A stretch of 6,884 bases of DNA, from NCBI GenBank assembly GCA_030639105.1, contig DAOWDI010000141.1, positions 1-6,884 on the forward strand, read 5' to 3'. The translations under genes were made by a program, and so were the position numbers. The DNA comes from Gammaproteobacteria bacterium (GTDB taxonomy: Bacteria; Pseudomonadota; Gammaproteobacteria; Ga0077536). Positions 1 to 5,882 of this stretch are shown one piece after another (the first letter of the stretch is position 1; each line of letters opens with the position of its first letter). Under the pieces are notes generated by a model. It was given only the letters and a program-made list of their open reading frames with translations, ran no database searches and was not told the origin of the DNA.

Positions 1-1
1 C

Positions 2-925
2 GCCAACGTCATCTGGCGGGGTGAGGGCGGTTATGATCTCGTGACCGTCGGCAGCCCACAGACGGGTACATGGCGGATCAATACGGAACCCGACCCGGAC
101 AATCGCGTCTTGATCGTCACCGACTTGAAGCTCGAATTAGATGCACTCCCGACAAATATTTTAGCGGACGAGTCTCTGACGATCAGTGCATATGTTACCG
201 AACATGGTCAACCGGTGGTGCGGCAGGATTTCCTCGAACTGTTGCAGGCCGAGCTTACGGTATTCGGTCTGGCCTCTGAACAGAGTGATATTTCTTCCAT
301 CCCACTTGATCCGGAACTCGCGCGGTTTGTCACCAAGCGTGCGATCGACTTGCCGGCAGGAGACTATGAATTTGCGGTGCGTGTCGATGGCGGCACCTTC
401 CAACGGGAGAAACGCTCGAAGATACGTATACACGGCGCGCCGGTCACGTTTTCAATCAGGGTCGCACAAGACGGACAGACACTGGAATTTTCAGCCCGTG
501 CCAAAGCAGAATTAGTTGCGCCCGAATCACTCGCCGCTCTAGTGCTCGTGGCGAGGCCTGACGGATCGAACGATGTGTTCGACCTGCCGCCGTTTATAAA
601 TCATGAAGCAGGGCTGTCGATACCGGCGCCATTAAACGGTGTCTACCACATTGTACCGCGCCTGTTGGGCCGATACGTGAGTGGGCGTGTCCTGAACATT
701 AAAGGCACGCGGCAGGCGGCGGAAATTACCGCGGGAGCAGATACTCTGGTGCCGCCGGCAGAAGATCCACGGGAGTCCCCCGTGGCGGCGCCAAGGATCG
801 ACTGGTTACGCAGCGGAGCGATCGTGCTGATCGGCAACGTCATCGTCGCAACGTTGCTTGGTATCGTATGGTTGATGCTGGGGCGGCGTCGGCTGATCCC
901 ATCAAACCGCGTTGTGCTTCAATGA
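2..925 (+). CDS. C-terminal part of a TIGR03503-like VWA/membrane-anchored protein (5' end outside window)
   Basis: The reading frame is open from base 2, so the gene begins before the window; the GTG at 41 is only an internal codon. About 307 residues are visible. The first part (YDLVTVGSPQTGTWRI, then VLIVTDLKLELDALP) resembles the region after the VWA domain in TIGR03503 proteins, where a 'GxW' strand is followed by beta-sandwich repeats. The visible middle reads as two or three beta-rich, Ig-like extracytoplasmic modules. A single hydrophobic segment near visible residues 271-294 is followed by RRR, giving a C-terminal membrane anchor with the bulk outside the cytoplasm (positive-inside rule). 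The stop overlaps the next gene's start (ATGA), so the two are probably translated together. The N-terminal VWA domain expected for the family lies outside the window, so that assignment is recalled, not seen. The function of the family is not known to me. Confidence 0.6.
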   Translation, partial: ANVIWRGEGGYDLVTVGSPQTGTWRINTEPDPDNRVLIVTDLKLELDALPTNILADESLTISAYVTEHGQPVVRQDFLELLQAELTVFGLASEQSDISSIPLDPELARFVTKRAIDLPAGDYEFAVRVDGGTFQREKRSKIRIHGAPVTFSIRVAQDGQTLEFSARAKAELVAPESLAALVLVARPDGSNDVFDLPPFINHEAGLSIPAPLNGVYHIVPRLLGRYVSGRVLNIKGTRQAAEITAGADTLVPPAEDPRESPVAAPRIDWLRSGAIVLIGNVIVATLLGIVWLMLGRRRLIPSNRVVLQ

Positions 926-1806
926 TTACCACATCGCTTGAGATTGCTTTGCTCATATTGACCGTTGAATTCGGACTCCTCGCCATCGCGATCAGTCTTT
1001 TTTCCTGCCGCGGCGCCCGTACGGCGGAGGCGGAAATGACGGCAGATGCCACCGAACTCGTGAGCAAAGTATCGAATACCGAAGATTCCCGCCGCATAGC
1101 TCTGGAAACAGTCTTCCGGGACAAATATCAATACGAGGGTGATGAACTTGATGCCACGGTAGATAAATTTATGGCTCGTGAGAAAGCGTTTTACAATGTA
1201 GTGGTTGGTACTTTTCTAGGGCACGGTAAAAATAAAATCTCTAACCTGAACGACGAGCTAACCAAGGTCGTGGCGCCCTGGATCAGTATCATGCCGAAAA
1301 AGATGCTCGATGCCGAGGCCGCCGGATCGCTGGTGGCCGAGAAGTCACAGCTGGAGGCGGAACTTGGCGAGACCAAGCAGGTTCTGGAAAAAATGATTTC
1401 GGAATACAACCGTGCGTTCCGCATCGAAGCTACCGAGAAGGCTACCGTCGATGCATCGACGCGCGATCCTAAAGACGACGAGATGGCTGAAATTGAGGAT
1501 ATCGGCGACCCATTGCCGAGCGTCGATCTCACCACCGACGCTTCCACGCGGAGCAATGACGAGTCGTCAGTTTCAACACAGCCGGATGAGGACGCCATGG
1601 CTCGAGTCGTGGACATCGACATCAACGTTGAGGAGGCGGACGATCCGGGGCTCGTTAGCGCCATGATCGACGAATTCGACGAGGAACTGGAGGCGGTCGC
1701 ACAAACGCCGGTCGATCGAGCCGATAAACCGATGACCGCCGATGATCTCGACGACCTGATGGAAAGCCTCGAGTCCGAGCCCTTCGACGACGTCCAAACG
1801 GCTTGA
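922..1806 (+). CDS. Single-pass membrane protein with coiled coil and acidic tail, unknown function
   Basis: This encodes 294 residues from the ATG at 922, which overlaps the preceding stop as ATGA. I prefer it to the in-frame ATG at 868 because it puts a hydrophobic segment (residues 5-28) directly at the N-terminus, as expected of a membrane anchor. No clear Shine-Dalgarno precedes it, which fits reinitiation coupled to the upstream gene. Residues 36-125 are a probably helical domain containing VVVGTFLGHGKNKIS. Residues 137-168 look like a coiled coil (SQLEAELGETKQVLEKMI). From about 173 to the end the protein is highly acidic, low in complexity and probably disordered. It includes two DASTR motifs (residues 177-181 and 206-210) and ends in a DDLDDLMESLESE-type amphipathic acidic stretch. 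The topology suggests a short membrane anchor with a cytoplasmic adaptor tail. I do not recognise the family; a partnership with the TIGR03503-like protein is inferred from coupling alone. Confidence 0.75.
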   Translation: MITTSLEIALLILTVEFGLLAIAISLFSCRGARTAEAEMTADATELVSKVSNTEDSRRIALETVFRDKYQYEGDELDATVDKFMAREKAFYNVVVGTFLGHGKNKISNLNDELTKVVAPWISIMPKKMLDAEAAGSLVAEKSQLEAELGETKQVLEKMISEYNRAFRIEATEKATVDASTRDPKDDEMAEIEDIGDPLPSVDLTTDASTRSNDESSVSTQPDEDAMARVVDIDINVEEADDPGLVSAMIDEFDEELEAVAQTPVDRADKPMTADDLDDLMESLESEPFDDVQTA

Positions 1807-1835
1807 AGCATGGAGATCGATTGGTCCGTCCGCGG

Positions 1836-2702
1836 CTAAGCCGGTTTTCCCCTGAGCCGAGATTTCGTCAAGCGCCCACCGGCGCTCGAATGCGGTGTTC
1901 TTACTAAGGAGTCCCCGGATTTTTCGAGTTCCCGAGCTTCGTCGGCAAGGCGCGCGGCGGCGCGCATCATTTCATGACCGGCCGCAACCAGCATGATGTA
2001 TTTGGCTGGGTCCTGCTCGGAGAAACAGCCCTTGGAGGTAACGGTGGCGACCGCTTCGGCGACCTTCAGCGCCGCGAGCGCCTTAGCAGCCGCATAGGGA
2101 TTGGCAAATTCGCCGGCTGTTACCGCGCGCTCAGCCGTGAGGTTGACTTTCGGCATTTCTGGCGTCGCACCGGATTGTAGCTCGCCGATCACGCGATCTA
2201 ACTCGTTTTGGATAAAGCGCAGAACCCCGGTCGAGGCGAGTACCTTGATCACGTCTGCATTGAACAGCGCCATTTCGCTCGGATCGAGAAATTCTCGGCG
2301 TGCGCCGATCATTGGGTCGGAGACGAGGACGAAGAAGCCCTGGCCTTTGGGGATAGCGATGACCTGCTTGCCTTCGTCGTTTTTCTTGTAAAACGCTTTC
2401 TTGGACGGTCCGTCCGATACGGTGATGATGGGGATCCCAGCCTCCGCAATGCGGGTGCGCGAATTTTTCGGGCCGGGTAGCGCGGCGTTGGGGCTCACCA
2501 TCAATATCAGATCCGGGTGGCACTCGATCACCGACCCGGTTGGGTCAGCACAGGCTTCGGGATCGAGTTTCGCACCGCTGGTGAATGCCCGCACCTGGAG
2601 ATCTTCGCGGTCGGCCCGTTCATCCAACAGCAGATCGAGTAGCGGCGCTGTGCCGATGCAGCCGAGTTTTAGTACGCCAAGCTTGAATACATTGTTCGCC
2701 AT
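1836..2702 (-). CDS. mtd: F420-dependent methylenetetrahydromethanopterin dehydrogenase (Mtd) homologue
   Basis: This encodes 288 residues, about the full length of archaeal Mtd (near 280). In that family the cytoplasmic enzyme reversibly oxidises N5,N10-methylene-H4MPT to methenyl-H4MPT with coenzyme F420 (EC 1.5.98.1). Family signatures occur in order: KLGCIGTAPLLDLLLDERAD (residues 12-31), a SGAKLDP segment (42-48), VSPNAALPGP (69-78), DPMIGARREFLDPSEMALFN (129-148) continuing into DVIKVLASTG, NPYAAAKA (201-208), GCFSEQDPAKYI (225-236), AGHEMM (241-246) and RTPHSSAGG (268-276). The ATG at 2700-2702 is preceded on the minus strand by a good GAAGGAA Shine-Dalgarno (2709-2715). Residues 101-123 (KKAFYKKNDEGKQVIAIPKG and following) look longer and more basic than I recall for archaeal enzymes. 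The gene stands alone, convergent with the membrane-protein pair (29-base gap) and divergent from the VWA gene. Bacteria with H4MPT normally use the unrelated NAD(P)-dependent MtdA/MtdB, so this is notable. The family call is strong; cofactor use here is inferred. Confidence 0.9.
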   Translation of the reverse strand: MANNVFKLGVLKLGCIGTAPLLDLLLDERADREDLQVRAFTSGAKLDPEACADPTGSVIECHPDLILMVSPNAALPGPKNSRTRIAEAGIPIITVSDGPSKKAFYKKNDEGKQVIAIPKGQGFFVLVSDPMIGARREFLDPSEMALFNADVIKVLASTGVLRFIQNELDRVIGELQSGATPEMPKVNLTAERAVTAGEFANPYAAAKALAALKVAEAVATVTSKGCFSEQDPAKYIMLVAAGHEMMRAAARLADEARELEKSGDSLVRTPHSSAGGRLTKSRLRGKPA

Positions 2703-2948
2703 TTAATCTTCCTTCAGCCGTATGAAATTGTCGTTGTGCAAATCGTGCCACCCGGGGAAATCGGATATTGCATCGCTATTTCCCGTTCGCAGCGATCAGC
2801 GCTTGCGTACGGGATTTGGACATCCACGGCGGGGACACACATTTATCGCAGCCGCGGTACCGCGAGTCAACCGCCCCGCGTCAGGATAATCGATCAAAGG
2901 GGACCAGCTCGCGCCGTTGATCGGGTAAGATAGACGTAATCATCAGTA
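2703..2948. other. Divergent intergenic region between mtd and the VWA gene
   Basis: These 246 bases separate two divergently transcribed genes, so promoters for both should lie here. I found no convincing -35/-10 pair on either strand. A 65-codon plus-strand ORF (2736-2933) has no family resemblance or ribosome site and is taken as chance. The only structure seen is a perfect 7-base inverted repeat, CGATCAA (2891-2897) and TTGATCG (2917-2923), with a 19-base spacer. It lies 26 bases before the VWA start and could be an operator or a leader hairpin. Confidence 0.4.
2709..2715 (-). promoter_or_regulatory. Ribosome binding site of mtd
   Basis: On the minus strand the bases read GAAGGAA, six bases before the ATG. 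This strong Shine-Dalgarno match fixes the mtd start at 2702. Confidence 0.75.
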
Positions 2949-3680
2949 ATGCCTCAACACGCAATGGCAAACAAGGATGAAAGACAGCTGCCCAAGCACT
3001 CCGGTCGAGCTGAGATCGACCGGTTTTTGCACAAAGTCGCCGCTACACCCACTCCGAGACCAGCTGATCAGTGCGGCCGTTTGCTCTTTGCCATGGATGC
3101 TACCGCTAGCCGTGAACCAACCTGGAACCGCGCTTGCCAGATCCAGGGAGAGATGTTCGTACAGACCGCTGCACTCGGCGGTCTGGATGTTCAACTCTGC
3201 TACTATCGTGGTCTCAACGAGTTTCATTCCAGTGCTTGGCTGAACGGACCCGAGGCGCTAATTCAGCGCATGCAGAGCGTAAGCTGTCTTGGGGGCTACA
3301 CCCAGTTGATACGGGTGTTACAGCATGCGCGCGACGAGACACGCAAGCGAAAAGTCGATACCTTGGTATTCATCGGCGATTGCATGGAAGAGGATGTAGA
3401 CCAACTCCGCCACCTGGCCGGTGAACTCGGTATCTTGGGCGTACCCGCGTTTGTCTTCCAAGAGGGCGTCGATCCCGTTGCCGAAAATGCCTTTCGTCAG
3501 CTCGCCAAGCTCACCGGTGGCGCATATTACCGATTCGACGCCACCAGCGCCCAGCAACTTAGAGAACTATTGGGTGCGGTTGCGGTCTACGCCGCAGGCG
3601 GCCATCGTGCCCTTGAGGATTATGGACGGCGCCGCGGAGGCGTTGCGCCGCGGCTGATGGATCAGCTGAAAAGAGGTTGA
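2949..3680 (+). CDS. VWA-domain protein with intact MIDAS-like metal site
   Basis: This encodes 243 residues. In-frame stops at 2931 and 2937 exclude any earlier start, so ATG 2949 is the first option; ATG 2964 is the alternative. Neither has a clear Shine-Dalgarno. The fold is a von Willebrand factor A domain. The first strand (GRLLFAMDATASREPTW, residues 43-59) carries the metal-ion-dependent adhesion site as D50-x-T52-x-S54, with Thr replacing the usual first Ser. GGYTQL supplies the second-loop Thr (T118), and LVFIGDCMEED supplies the third-loop Asp (D144). There is no signal peptide or membrane segment, so it is probably cytoplasmic. The tail is basic (RRRGG near 227-231). It resembles a conserved proteobacterial VWA protein that I recall near a membrane J-domain gene, which also follows here after a gap. 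VWA proteins often act with ATPases or in complex assembly; the partner is not evident and the function is unknown. Confidence 0.8.
   Translation: MPQHAMANKDERQLPKHSGRAEIDRFLHKVAATPTPRPADQCGRLLFAMDATASREPTWNRACQIQGEMFVQTAALGGLDVQLCYYRGLNEFHSSAWLNGPEALIQRMQSVSCLGGYTQLIRVLQHARDETRKRKVDTLVFIGDCMEEDVDQLRHLAGELGILGVPAFVFQEGVDPVAENAFRQLAKLTGGAYYRFDATSAQQLRELLGAVAVYAAGGHRALEDYGRRRGGVAPRLMDQLKRG
3001..3028 (+). terminator. Terminator-like hairpin inside the VWA gene (possible attenuator)
   Basis: A perfect 8-base GC-rich stem, CCGGTCGA (3001-3008) and TCGACCGG (3016-3023), with a 7-base loop is followed directly by five T (3024-3028). This is the shape of an intrinsic terminator, but it lies about 50 bases inside the coding region (codons 18-27). 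It may be a chance product of the codons, or an attenuator that trims transcription when translation is poor. Confidence 0.3.
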
Positions 3681-3757
3681 GGCAGATAGTTCGCTAAGGT
3701 GGCAAGTACCAAACCGGCAATAATCAAGACACTGAATTTAGGCATGTTTTTCAGCAA
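3662..3757 (-). CDS. Possible 31-residue single-pass membrane peptide, antisense overlap with VWA gene end
   Basis: On the minus strand a TTG at 3755-3757 is preceded by AGAGGA six bases upstream, and opens a 31-codon frame ending in TGA at 3662-3664. An in-frame ATG at 3743-3745 would give 27 residues but lacks a nearby ribosome site. The product has a short basic start (LKNMPK), one hydrophobic helix (FSVLIIAGLVLATLANYL) and a PQPLFS end. That is typical of small membrane proteins, though it could be coincidence in AT-richer sequence. Its last codons overlap the 3' end of the VWA gene in antisense. I do not recognise it. The evidence is composition and ribosome site spacing only. Confidence 0.25.
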   Translation of the reverse strand: MLKNMPKFSVLIIAGLVLATLANYLPQPLFS

Positions 3758-3770
3758 TGCTTTTCCTCTG

Positions 3771-4004
3771 GGAGCCTATCGAACTTGGTAGGCATTCGTC
3801 ACGAGGGAAAGTCCGATTTGAGTCAGTTTTTGTCCTCTTTTGAGGCGAATAGTTATTCTATACTTAACGAAAAATTCGCCGGGAACGAATTCTCGCGCCA
3901 GCCCCGAAGCGGTGGAGCGCAGGGATGCGCGGAACAAAAAAGAGGACAAAAAATGGCCGAATTCGGCTTTTCCGCAAGTCAAGGTCCTAAGTCCGACAGC
4001 CTCC
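3771..4004. repeat. Long imperfect inverted-repeat element, about 234 bases, MITE-like
   Basis: The left arm (3771-3841) and right arm (3938-4004) are imperfect inverted copies. The inner 36 bases match at 29 positions (3806-3841 against the complement of 3938-3973), including a shared TTTTTGTCCTCTTTT core with no mismatch. The outer ends (GGAGCCTATCGAACTT against GGAGGCTGTCGGACTT) also match, with a short length difference between the two blocks. The central 96 bases do not pair across the arms but hold their own perfect 7-base stem, GGCGAAT (3844-3850) and ATTCGCC (3874-3880). The 7-mer GCCTATC occurs at 3774-3780 and again at 4014-4020, just beyond the right arm; it may be a duplicated target or chance. 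No transposase is present. It fits a non-autonomous mobile repeat or a large structured-RNA or intergenic repeat unit. I have an unverified recollection that its centre recurs in other proteobacteria. Confidence 0.65.
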
Positions 4005-4018
4005 TAGGCCACGGCCTA
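4005..4018. repeat. Small hairpin next to the inverted-repeat element
   Basis: TAGGC (4005-4009) and GCCTA (4014-4018) form a perfect 5-base stem around CACG, directly adjoining the right arm of the large repeat. A similar stem lies within the left arm: GCCTATC (3774-3780) with GGTAGGC (3787-3793), including one G-T pair. It may be part of the same element; there is no T-run to make it a terminator. Confidence 0.35.
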
Positions 4019-4092
4019 TCCCGCCACTGGCGTGTTGTCGCTCGGTCAGGCCGCGAACAACTCCGTCATCCGGGATCTTTGATTAACCATCC

Positions 4093-4096
4093 AGGA
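4093..4096 (+). promoter_or_regulatory. Ribosome binding site selecting a TTG start for the J-domain gene
   Basis: AGGA lies eight bases before the TTG at 4105. It supports TTG as the start, since no in-frame ATG or GTG lies between the upstream stop (4084-4086) and 4105. The first in-frame ATG (4150) would cut into the first membrane helix. Confidence 0.55.
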
Positions 4097-4104
4097 TAAG
4101 TGCA

Positions 4105-4860
4105 TTGGCCCGGGTGGTCATTGCCGCCTTGGTCCTGCTCGGGATCATTATGGCCGTGCGCTGGTTCGCTCGGACCCCGGCACCGGCCGTCGCACGCATC
4201 ATTCGGCGCCTGGCTGTCACGCTAGCGATCATGGTACTCATCGCTTTTGCTGCTACGGGGCGGCTACATTGGCTTATCGCGCTACTGGGGGCCTTGGCCG
4301 CCGGATTAGTGAGGCTATTTCCGCTGCTGCGCTATGTGCCGCTTCTTAAGCAACTTTGGGCACACTTTCAGCCTAAGACCGGTAGCGCGTCGGGCCCATC
4401 GTCTCAACAGCGCTCCACAGTCCAAGCGCGTTTTATCCGGATGTGGCTTGACCACGCCAGCGGCGAGATGAGCGGAGAAGTATTGGACGGCAAGTACAAA
4501 GGCAGACGGCTCGATGACATGGCTGTCGATGATTTGCTGGGGCTGCTGGTGGAATGTCGCCGCGCCGATCAGGAATCAGCCGATCTGCTCATGGCCTACC
4601 TAGATCGAATACACGGTGACACATGGCGTGAACGGGATAGTGCTGCGGATGCGGGCGCAAAGACCTCCTCTGGCAGCGGACGTATGACCCGTGAGGAGGC
4701 CTATCAGGTGCTCGGCCTTGAAGCTGGAGCCGGCGAGCAGGCCATTATCGAGGCACACCGACGCTTAATGCAAAAGCTGCATCCCGATCGGGGCGGTTCG
4801 AACTATCTTGCCGCCAAGATCAATCAAGCCAAAGACTTGCTAGTGGGTAAAAAACCGTGA
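4105..4860 (+). CDS. Membrane-anchored J-domain (DnaJ-like) co-chaperone
   Basis: This encodes 251 residues from a TTG start with AGGA upstream. Hydrophobic helices lie near residues 4-21, 35-51 and 55-76, separated by basic loops. A linker with a conserved-looking motif follows ([20 protein letters not shown], residues 119-138), then a helical stretch ending in [10 protein letters not shown] domain ends the protein at about 194-248. It has [20 protein letters not shown] for the first helices and the essential HPD motif at residues 226-228 (KLHPDRGG), so it should stimulate an Hsp70 (DnaK) ATPase at the membrane. A membrane helix with a C-terminal J domain recalls Tim14/Pam18-type proteins, though this bacterial family is distinct and has more helices. 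The VWA gene lies upstream in the same direction, but 424 bases away across the repeat element. The substrate or complex served is unknown. Confidence 0.85.
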   Translation: MARVVIAALVLLGIIMAVRWFARTPAPAVARIIRRLAVTLAIMVLIAFAATGRLHWLIALLGALAAGLVRLFPLLRYVPLLKQLWAHFQPKTGSASGPSSQQRSTVQARFIRMWLDHASGEMSGEVLDGKYKGRRLDDMAVDDLLGLLVECRRADQESADLLMAYLDRIHGDTWRERDSAADAGAKTSSGSGRMTREEAYQVLGLEAGAGEQAIIEAHRRLMQKLHPDRGGSNYLAAKINQAKDLLVGKKP

Positions 4861-4884
4861 ACAACGCCGCCAAGGCATACACGG
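4849..4884 (-). terminator. Weak candidate terminator for the acyltransferase/nucleotidyltransferase unit
   Basis: Read on the minus strand past the nucleotidyltransferase stop, CCGTG and CACGG (4880-4884 and 4855-4859) can pair, extendable by two G-U pairs, and six T follow (complement of 4849-4854). The 20-base loop makes it weak. It lies in the 30-base convergent gap and over the J-domain gene end. Confidence 0.2.
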
Positions 4885-4890
4885 CCTTAT

Positions 4891-5859
4891 TCAACGGAAA
4901 GCTCCTGCGCGGTATAATCGCCACACTGTCGGCCAACAGGCTAACAACGGGTGACGCCTCAGCATTGGCGTCGCCTCGACCTTGACGCCGGAATGACGCT
5001 CAATCTTCCACAGCACATAGTCCACGCCGCCATCGAAAGTAAATGCCGCCTTCATGATCCGAAGCAGATTAATGATCTTCCCCTGGACACGCCTTACTCG
5101 CCAGGTTTGTCGTCCGATCCAGCGCCGCCGTTGTGAGAGCGCGGCGACGTAGTGCACGGGGTTCGAACGTTGATCGGCCTCTTCAATTTCGGGGTGCAGT
5201 GCGAGCACTAATCGCGTTACCGCTTCGTAACGGGCCAGGTTTCTCACGACTAAGCGGGTAGCGGTGCCGGGTTGTTCCGGGCGCAGTTCGGTTCGGTAGC
5301 TTGCGGACAGACCGGTCGTCCACAAGGTCTCGGCATCGAAATGCGGTGGCAGCAATGGTAATACTCTCGTTGCAAACGTCGTGATCGCGCGTTCAAGCGC
5401 AGCGACGACCTTGATGCGGACAGTATCATCGCGCGCAAAGGTCAATATGCAAGGTTGCGCGAAACGGGCCCAGAAAAAGGTGTGGAAGCATTTATGCGAG
5501 GTACGATGGATGAATTGATCGAGCGAGATGATCGCGTATTTCGTTCGCAGCGTGGCGCCTTCGAAATCCATTTCATGATAGAAGACGTTGGGCGGCAGCA
5601 ATCTGTTGGCAAAAGCCAGCGCGCGTTTCGAATAGACGTTGCGATAGTCATCGACGATAACGAAGATGTCCAGGATGCCGTCTTCTTCAGTACCGCTACG
5701 AAAACATGATCCGTAGTACAGAACGCCGAGTACCTTATCACCGTAACGGGCGCACAGTTCGTTGCTCAGTGCTGCTGTCGCCGGGGAAACGTCTATGCGC
5801 TGCTCGGCATCGAGGAGAGTACGGAGGTCGTCTGGACAATAGGAAGCATCCGTATTCAT
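4891..5859 (-). CDS. Tam41/MMP37-like nucleotidyltransferase, possible lipid cytidylyltransferase
   Basis: This encodes 322 residues from the ATG at 5857-5859. The frame stays open to 6177, but that part overlaps the upstream gene and is low-quality Arg-rich sequence, so it is not used. The N-terminal domain has nucleotidyltransferase features: YYGSCF (G50-S51), then LDIFVIVDD with acidic residues D64, D70 and D71. VFYHEMDFEGATLRTKYAII (93-112), a His-rich HRTSHKCFHTFFWARF (118-133) and QPCIL follow. The order 'YGS...D-IF-VVDD...KY-xI...L.....RF.QP' recalls Tam41 (MMP37), the mitochondrial CDP-diacylglycerol synthase, and bacterial relatives. If right, it would use CTP to activate a phospholipid or phosphorylated lipid, probably as a peripheral membrane enzyme. 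The C-terminal half is helical and basic without obvious membrane spans. It follows the acyltransferase gene by 23 bases, so a shared transcript is likely. Its ribosome site is weak (AGG near the start). Substrate is unknown; fold confidence is fair, family moderate. Confidence 0.6.
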   Translation of the reverse strand: MNTDASYCPDDLRTLLDAEQRIDVSPATAALSNELCARYGDKVLGVLYYGSCFRSGTEEDGILDIFVIVDDYRNVYSKRALAFANRLLPPNVFYHEMDFEGATLRTKYAIISLDQFIHRTSHKCFHTFFWARFAQPCILTFARDDTVRIKVVAALERAITTFATRVLPLLPPHFDAETLWTTGLSASYRTELRPEQPGTATRLVVRNLARYEAVTRLVLALHPEIEEADQRSNPVHYVAALSQRRRWIGRQTWRVRRVQGKIINLLRIMKAAFTFDGGVDYVLWKIERHSGVKVEATPMLRRHPLLACWPTVWRLYRAGAFR

Positions 5860-5882
5860 TTGCCTATTATCGATGGTTTCGA

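Larger units (their letters stand above)
3681..4104. other. Intergenic region between the VWA and J-domain genes
   Basis: This 424-base gap holds most of the possible antisense membrane peptide on its left. A large inverted-repeat element (3771-4004) fills the middle, and a small TAGGC/GCCTA hairpin (4005-4018) lies on the right, with the J-domain gene's ribosome site at the end. ORFs of 104 codons (3785-4099, +) and 68 codons (3776-3982, -) lie largely within the repeat and are probably not genes. No clear promoter for the J-domain gene was found. Confidence 0.6.

Noticed and set aside
1191..1811. 206-codon Ser-rich minus-strand frame
   Set aside because: It is the antisense shadow of the acidic-tailed membrane protein gene; Asp/Glu codons read backwards give Ser-rich low-complexity protein.
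1833..1848. CGGC-TAA-GCCG followed by GTTTT in the convergent gap after position 1806
   Set aside because: The stem is only four bases with a three-base loop and overlaps the mtd stop; too weak to call a terminator.
2101..2706. Plus-strand frames opposite mtd (2101-2391, 2208-2480, 2401-2706)
   Set aside because: They are shadows of a strongly supported gene with its own Shine-Dalgarno; none resembles a known protein.
2736..2933. 65-codon plus-strand frame in the divergent intergenic region
   Set aside because: No ribosome site, no recognisable motif, and it fills a region expected to hold promoters.
3859..3864. TATACT resembling a -10 box in the centre of the inverted repeat
   Set aside because: No acceptable -35 sequence sits 16-18 bases upstream and there is no TG extension, so a promoter call is not supported.
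3785..4099. 104-codon plus-strand frame
   Set aside because: It begins at a TTG inside the inverted repeat, runs through its arms, and has no ribosome site or family resemblance.
4872..4888. AAGGC/GCCTT hairpin between the convergent J-domain and nucleotidyltransferase genes
   Set aside because: Five-base stem, seven-base loop and no T-run on either strand.
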